NCBI GenBank assembly: GCA_945283395.1
Contig: CALYQH010000058.1
Location: 1-7,778, forward strand
Reading direction: 5' to 3'
From: an uncultured Ventosimonas sp.
GTDB taxonomy: Bacteria; Pseudomonadota; Gammaproteobacteria; Pseudomonadales; Pseudomonadaceae
Length of the DNA: 7,778 nucleotides
A model generated the notes under the pieces. It had not been told where the DNA came from and ran no database searches. It saw only the letters and a program-made list of their open reading frames with translations. Positions within the stretch are counted from its first letter, which is position 1; every line of letters begins with the position of its first letter. The position numbers were made by a program, and so were the translations under genes. Positions 7,037 to 7,778 of the stretch are shown piece by piece.

Positions 7037-7057
7037 TTAATTATTAATTATTAATTA
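7037..7057. repeat. Three tandem TTAATTA units between mnmE and the transferase gene
   Basis: Positions 7037-7043, 7044-7050 and 7051-7057 are three perfect copies of the 7-mer TTAATTA, followed by a partial unit overlapping the mnmE stop codon at 7059-7061. The tract fills most of the 34-bp junction. The ribosome binding site of the downstream gene (TCCTT on this strand at 7031-7035) lies just outside it. Copy-number change would alter the spacing between the two genes. No function is shown. Confidence 0.7.
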
Positions 7058-7058
7058 A

Positions 7059-7778
7059 TTATTTACCAATACAAAAACTAGAGAAAATTCTACCTAGTAA
7101 ATCGTCTGGAGTAAATTCTCCCGTTATTGTATTTAAAGCTTGTTGTGCTTGTCTCAAATCTTCTGCTAGTAACTCGCCCGCACCTTGCTTAGTAAGCTGT
7201 TGATAACCTTGATCTATAGCTTGTGCTGCTTCTTGTAAAGCTTGTATATGTCTACGTCTTGCACTGAAGATAGTTTCTGCGGTGTGTTGGTAGCCCATAC
7301 AAGCTTTTAGATGTTCTGTTAATAGTTCAATGCCTTGTTTGTCTTTAGCACTTAAAAAAATTGAGGTATAGCCTTCTTTATTAGTACAAAGTTCTATTTT
7401 ATGATGAGTTAAGTCGGCCTTATTGTTAATAATAGTTATTTTATCTAGATTAGGCATAGGATTTAAAAAAGGAGGCCATATACTTAATGGATTAGTCACT
7501 TCTGCTTGAGTAGAATCTATAACTAATAAAATTCTATCTGCTTGTTTGATGGCTGCTATAGCTCTGGCTACCCCAATTTTTTCAATTGGATCATGAGTAT
7601 CTCTTAGCCCTGCGGTATCAATAATATGTAGTGGCATACCATCTATTAAAATATGTTCTTTTAGTATATCTCTTGTAGTACCCGCTATATCTGTAACTAT
7701 AGCAGTTTCTCGACCTGCTAAGGCATTAAGTAGGCTTGATTTGCCTGCATTGGGCAATCCAGCTATTACTACATTCAT
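7059..7778 (-). CDS. mnmE: tRNA modification GTPase MnmE (TrmE), C-terminal part; 5' end outside window
   Basis: MnmE works with MnmG to place the aminomethyl-type modification on uridine 34 of certain tRNAs, using GTP hydrolysis and a folate one-carbon donor. The 239 visible residues begin inside the protein, and the methionine at the window edge is internal. The G domain is complete: G1 GLPNAGKSS (7-15), G2 GTT (33-35), G3 DTAG (54-57), G4 NKAD (119-122) and G5 SAK (143-145). The C-terminal helical domain ends in FCIGK, the conserved MnmE tail whose cysteine is important for tRNA modification. E. coli MnmE is 454 residues, so about 215 N-terminal residues (folate-binding domain) lie beyond the right edge. 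The cysteine sits three residues before the end of the protein, as in E. coli. The phosphoethanolamine-transferase-like gene follows 34 bp downstream. Confidence 0.98.
   Translation of the reverse strand: MNVVIAGLPNAGKSSLLNALAGRETAIVTDIAGTTRDILKEHILIDGMPLHIIDTAGLRDTHDPIEKIGVARAIAAIKQADRILLVIDSTQAEVTNPLSIWPPFLNPMPNLDKITIINNKADLTHHKIELCTNKEGYTSIFLSAKDKQGIELLTEHLKACMGYQHTAETIFSARRRHIQALQEAAQAIDQGYQQLTKQGAGELLAEDLRQAQQALNTITGEFTPDDLLGRIFSSFCIGK

Noticed and set aside
1..7778. CRISPR array or intact toxin-antitoxin/defence cassette
   Set aside because: No regularly spaced repeats were seen, and there is no intact accessory operon. The YwqK name 'antitoxin' alone does not establish a toxin-antitoxin pair here.

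Overview
The window looks like a chromosomal stretch of an AT-rich gammaproteobacterium. The core genes (glnE, a tRNA-Arg and mnmE) are bacterial housekeeping genes of the proteobacterial type. The start of the GlnE protein feels Pseudomonas-like to me. An AT-rich, host-associated relative of Pseudomonas would fit, but that is an inference from memory and no search was run.

Layout from left to right. Positions 1-2828, minus strand: nearly all of glnE, the bifunctional enzyme that adenylylates and de-adenylylates glutamine synthetase; it runs off the left edge. Positions 2829-3175: a gene-free AT-rich spacer carrying a good promoter for the next gene. Positions 3176-3252, plus strand: an intact tRNA-Arg(CCG). 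Positions 3253-5353: about 2.1 kb of wreckage from accessory DNA. It starts just after the tRNA with operator-like TGTACCC repeats and the first 44 codons of a tyrosine integrase. About 800 bp follow with no recognisable gene but with several inverted repeats and a tRNA-like fragment. Then come a secreted YwqK/MORN-type protein gene broken by one stop codon and a heavily decayed IS256-family transposase remnant. Positions 5354-7024, minus strand: an intact inner-membrane phosphoethanolamine-transferase-like (sulfatase-fold) gene. Positions 7059-7778, minus strand: the GTPase and C-terminal part of mnmE, entering from the right edge.

The simplest reading is that a mobile element integrated at the 3' end of tRNA-Arg, then lost its integrase and most of its cargo, leaving a scar between two conserved blocks. 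The phosphoethanolamine transferase lies 34 bp downstream of mnmE on the same strand with its own good ribosome binding site, so it is probably co-transcribed with mnmE. I see no intact novel defence or mobile system. The most open-ended stretch is 3850-4100, where a tRNA-like fragment and a run of nested inverted repeats sit in a locally GC-richer patch.
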